The translations under genes were made by a program, and so were the position numbers. The notes under the pieces are model-generated. The model was not told the origin of the DNA. It searched no databases and was given only the letters and a program-made list of their open reading frames with translations. A stretch of DNA of 64,000 nt from Streptomyces sp. HUAS CB01 (GTDB lineage Bacteria; Actinomycetota; Actinomycetes; Streptomycetales; Streptomycetaceae), in contig NZ_CP129137.1 in the NCBI RefSeq assembly GCF_030406905.1, positions 186,001 through 250,000 on the forward strand, written 5' to 3'. Positions 63,672 through 64,000 of the stretch are shown here, in pieces (the first letter of the stretch is position 1; the number at the start of each line of letters is the position of its first letter).

Positions 63672-64000
63672 ATGCGCGGGAAGACGATCCACAAGGACGC
63701 GGTGCCCGGCGTCCCGCCCAACCTCGCCGACTACGAGAAGGCTCGCGCCGGCTTCACGTGGTCGCAGGCGCGCAGCGAACTGGCGGGCCTGCCCGGAGGC
63801 GGCCTGAACATGGCGCACGAGGCGGTCGACCGGCATGTCGCCCAGGGCCGCGGAGACAGGGTCGCGCTGTGCTGCATCGCCCGCGACAACGCCGTCTCGA
63901 CGGTCACCTACGCCGAGCTGGCGGTTCGCACATCACGCTTCGCCGACCTTCTGCAATCACTCGGCATCGGCCGCGGCGACCGGGTGTTCACCCTGCTCGG
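63672..64000 (+). CDS. Acetate-CoA ligase (AMP-forming), 5' end only
   Basis: The first 109 residues of an acetyl-CoA synthetase are visible before the window ends: VPPNLADYEKARAGFTWSQA, GLNMAHEAVDRHVAQGRGDR and TYAELAVRTSRFADLLQSLG, GIGRGDRVFTLL. These are the N-terminal words of the ANL adenylating enzymes of the Acs group. ATG 63672 with GGGAGGAG. It would activate acetate, consistent with the split acyl-CoA ligase nearby being a second route. Confidence 0.8.
   Translation, partial: MRGKTIHKDAVPGVPPNLADYEKARAGFTWSQARSELAGLPGGGLNMAHEAVDRHVAQGRGDRVALCCIARDNAVSTVTYAELAVRTSRFADLLQSLGIGRGDRVFTLL

Overview
The window is very GC-rich actinobacterial DNA, almost certainly from a Streptomyces or close relative: pervasive GTG starts, G/C third positions, and families typical of that group (PucR regulator, DUF5335, CBS-BON proteins, tandem universal stress proteins, Rv1733c-like membrane protein). 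Nothing points to phage, plasmid replication, tRNA or rRNA.

Positions 1-5.1 kb hold a decaying arsenic-resistance locus: the 3' end of an ArsO-type flavin monooxygenase, a pstS remnant, an ArsN-type acetyltransferase, ArsR with two matching operators, a second flavoprotein, the ArsI C-As lyase and an MFS efflux remnant. Positions 5.1-13.6 kb are ordinary chromosomal genes: PucR regulator, 2-TM ion channel, alanine/glycine:cation symporter, NhaA antiporter, and a FAD hydroxylase-TetR pair with a likely operator.

From about 13.9 kb to the right edge runs a dormancy/hypoxia island. At its centre (33.8-36.3 kb) are a two-GAF histidine kinase and a LuxR-type response regulator matching DevS/DosS-DevR/DosR of mycobacteria and OsdK-OsdR of S. 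coelicolor. Around them are relatives of classic DosR-regulon genes: five universal stress proteins, Hsp20 (HspX-like), nicotinate phosphoribosyltransferase (PncB2-like), a CtpF-like P-type ATPase, an Rv1733c-like membrane protein, an Rv2004c-like kinase, and the Rv2625c-Rv2626c pair (site-2 protease plus Hrp1-like CBS protein). Pyruvate phosphate dikinase, seven CBS or CBS-BON proteins, flavin proteins, OsmC, DinB, an MBL-fold RNase-like enzyme, a PepSY lipoprotein and the start of acetyl-CoA synthetase complete it. I count about 30 copies of a palindrome close to GGGRCCGNNCGGYCCC between 15.8 and 63.5 kb, often in pairs centred 20-22 bp apart and 60-130 bp upstream of a start codon. This is the most striking signal here: a physically clustered regulon with its binding sites, including one in front of the regulator itself.

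The island also carries a group 3b-type [NiFe]-hydrogenase operon (37.4-44.2 kb): maturation protease, Fe-S subunit, a degenerate cyclic-nucleotide-fold protein, FAD/NAD subunit, small subunit and large subunit. A TnpB-only IS200/IS605-type element sits exactly at the small/large-subunit junction and appears to have left both reading frames intact. The ADP-forming acyl-CoA ligase downstream is frameshifted. Remnants of IS5 (17 kb) and ISL3 (27 kb) transposases mark other insertions. The genes suggest a low-oxygen survival programme: redox balancing through H2/NAD(P)H and NAD salvage, PEP/pyruvate and acetate metabolism, ion homeostasis and protein protection.
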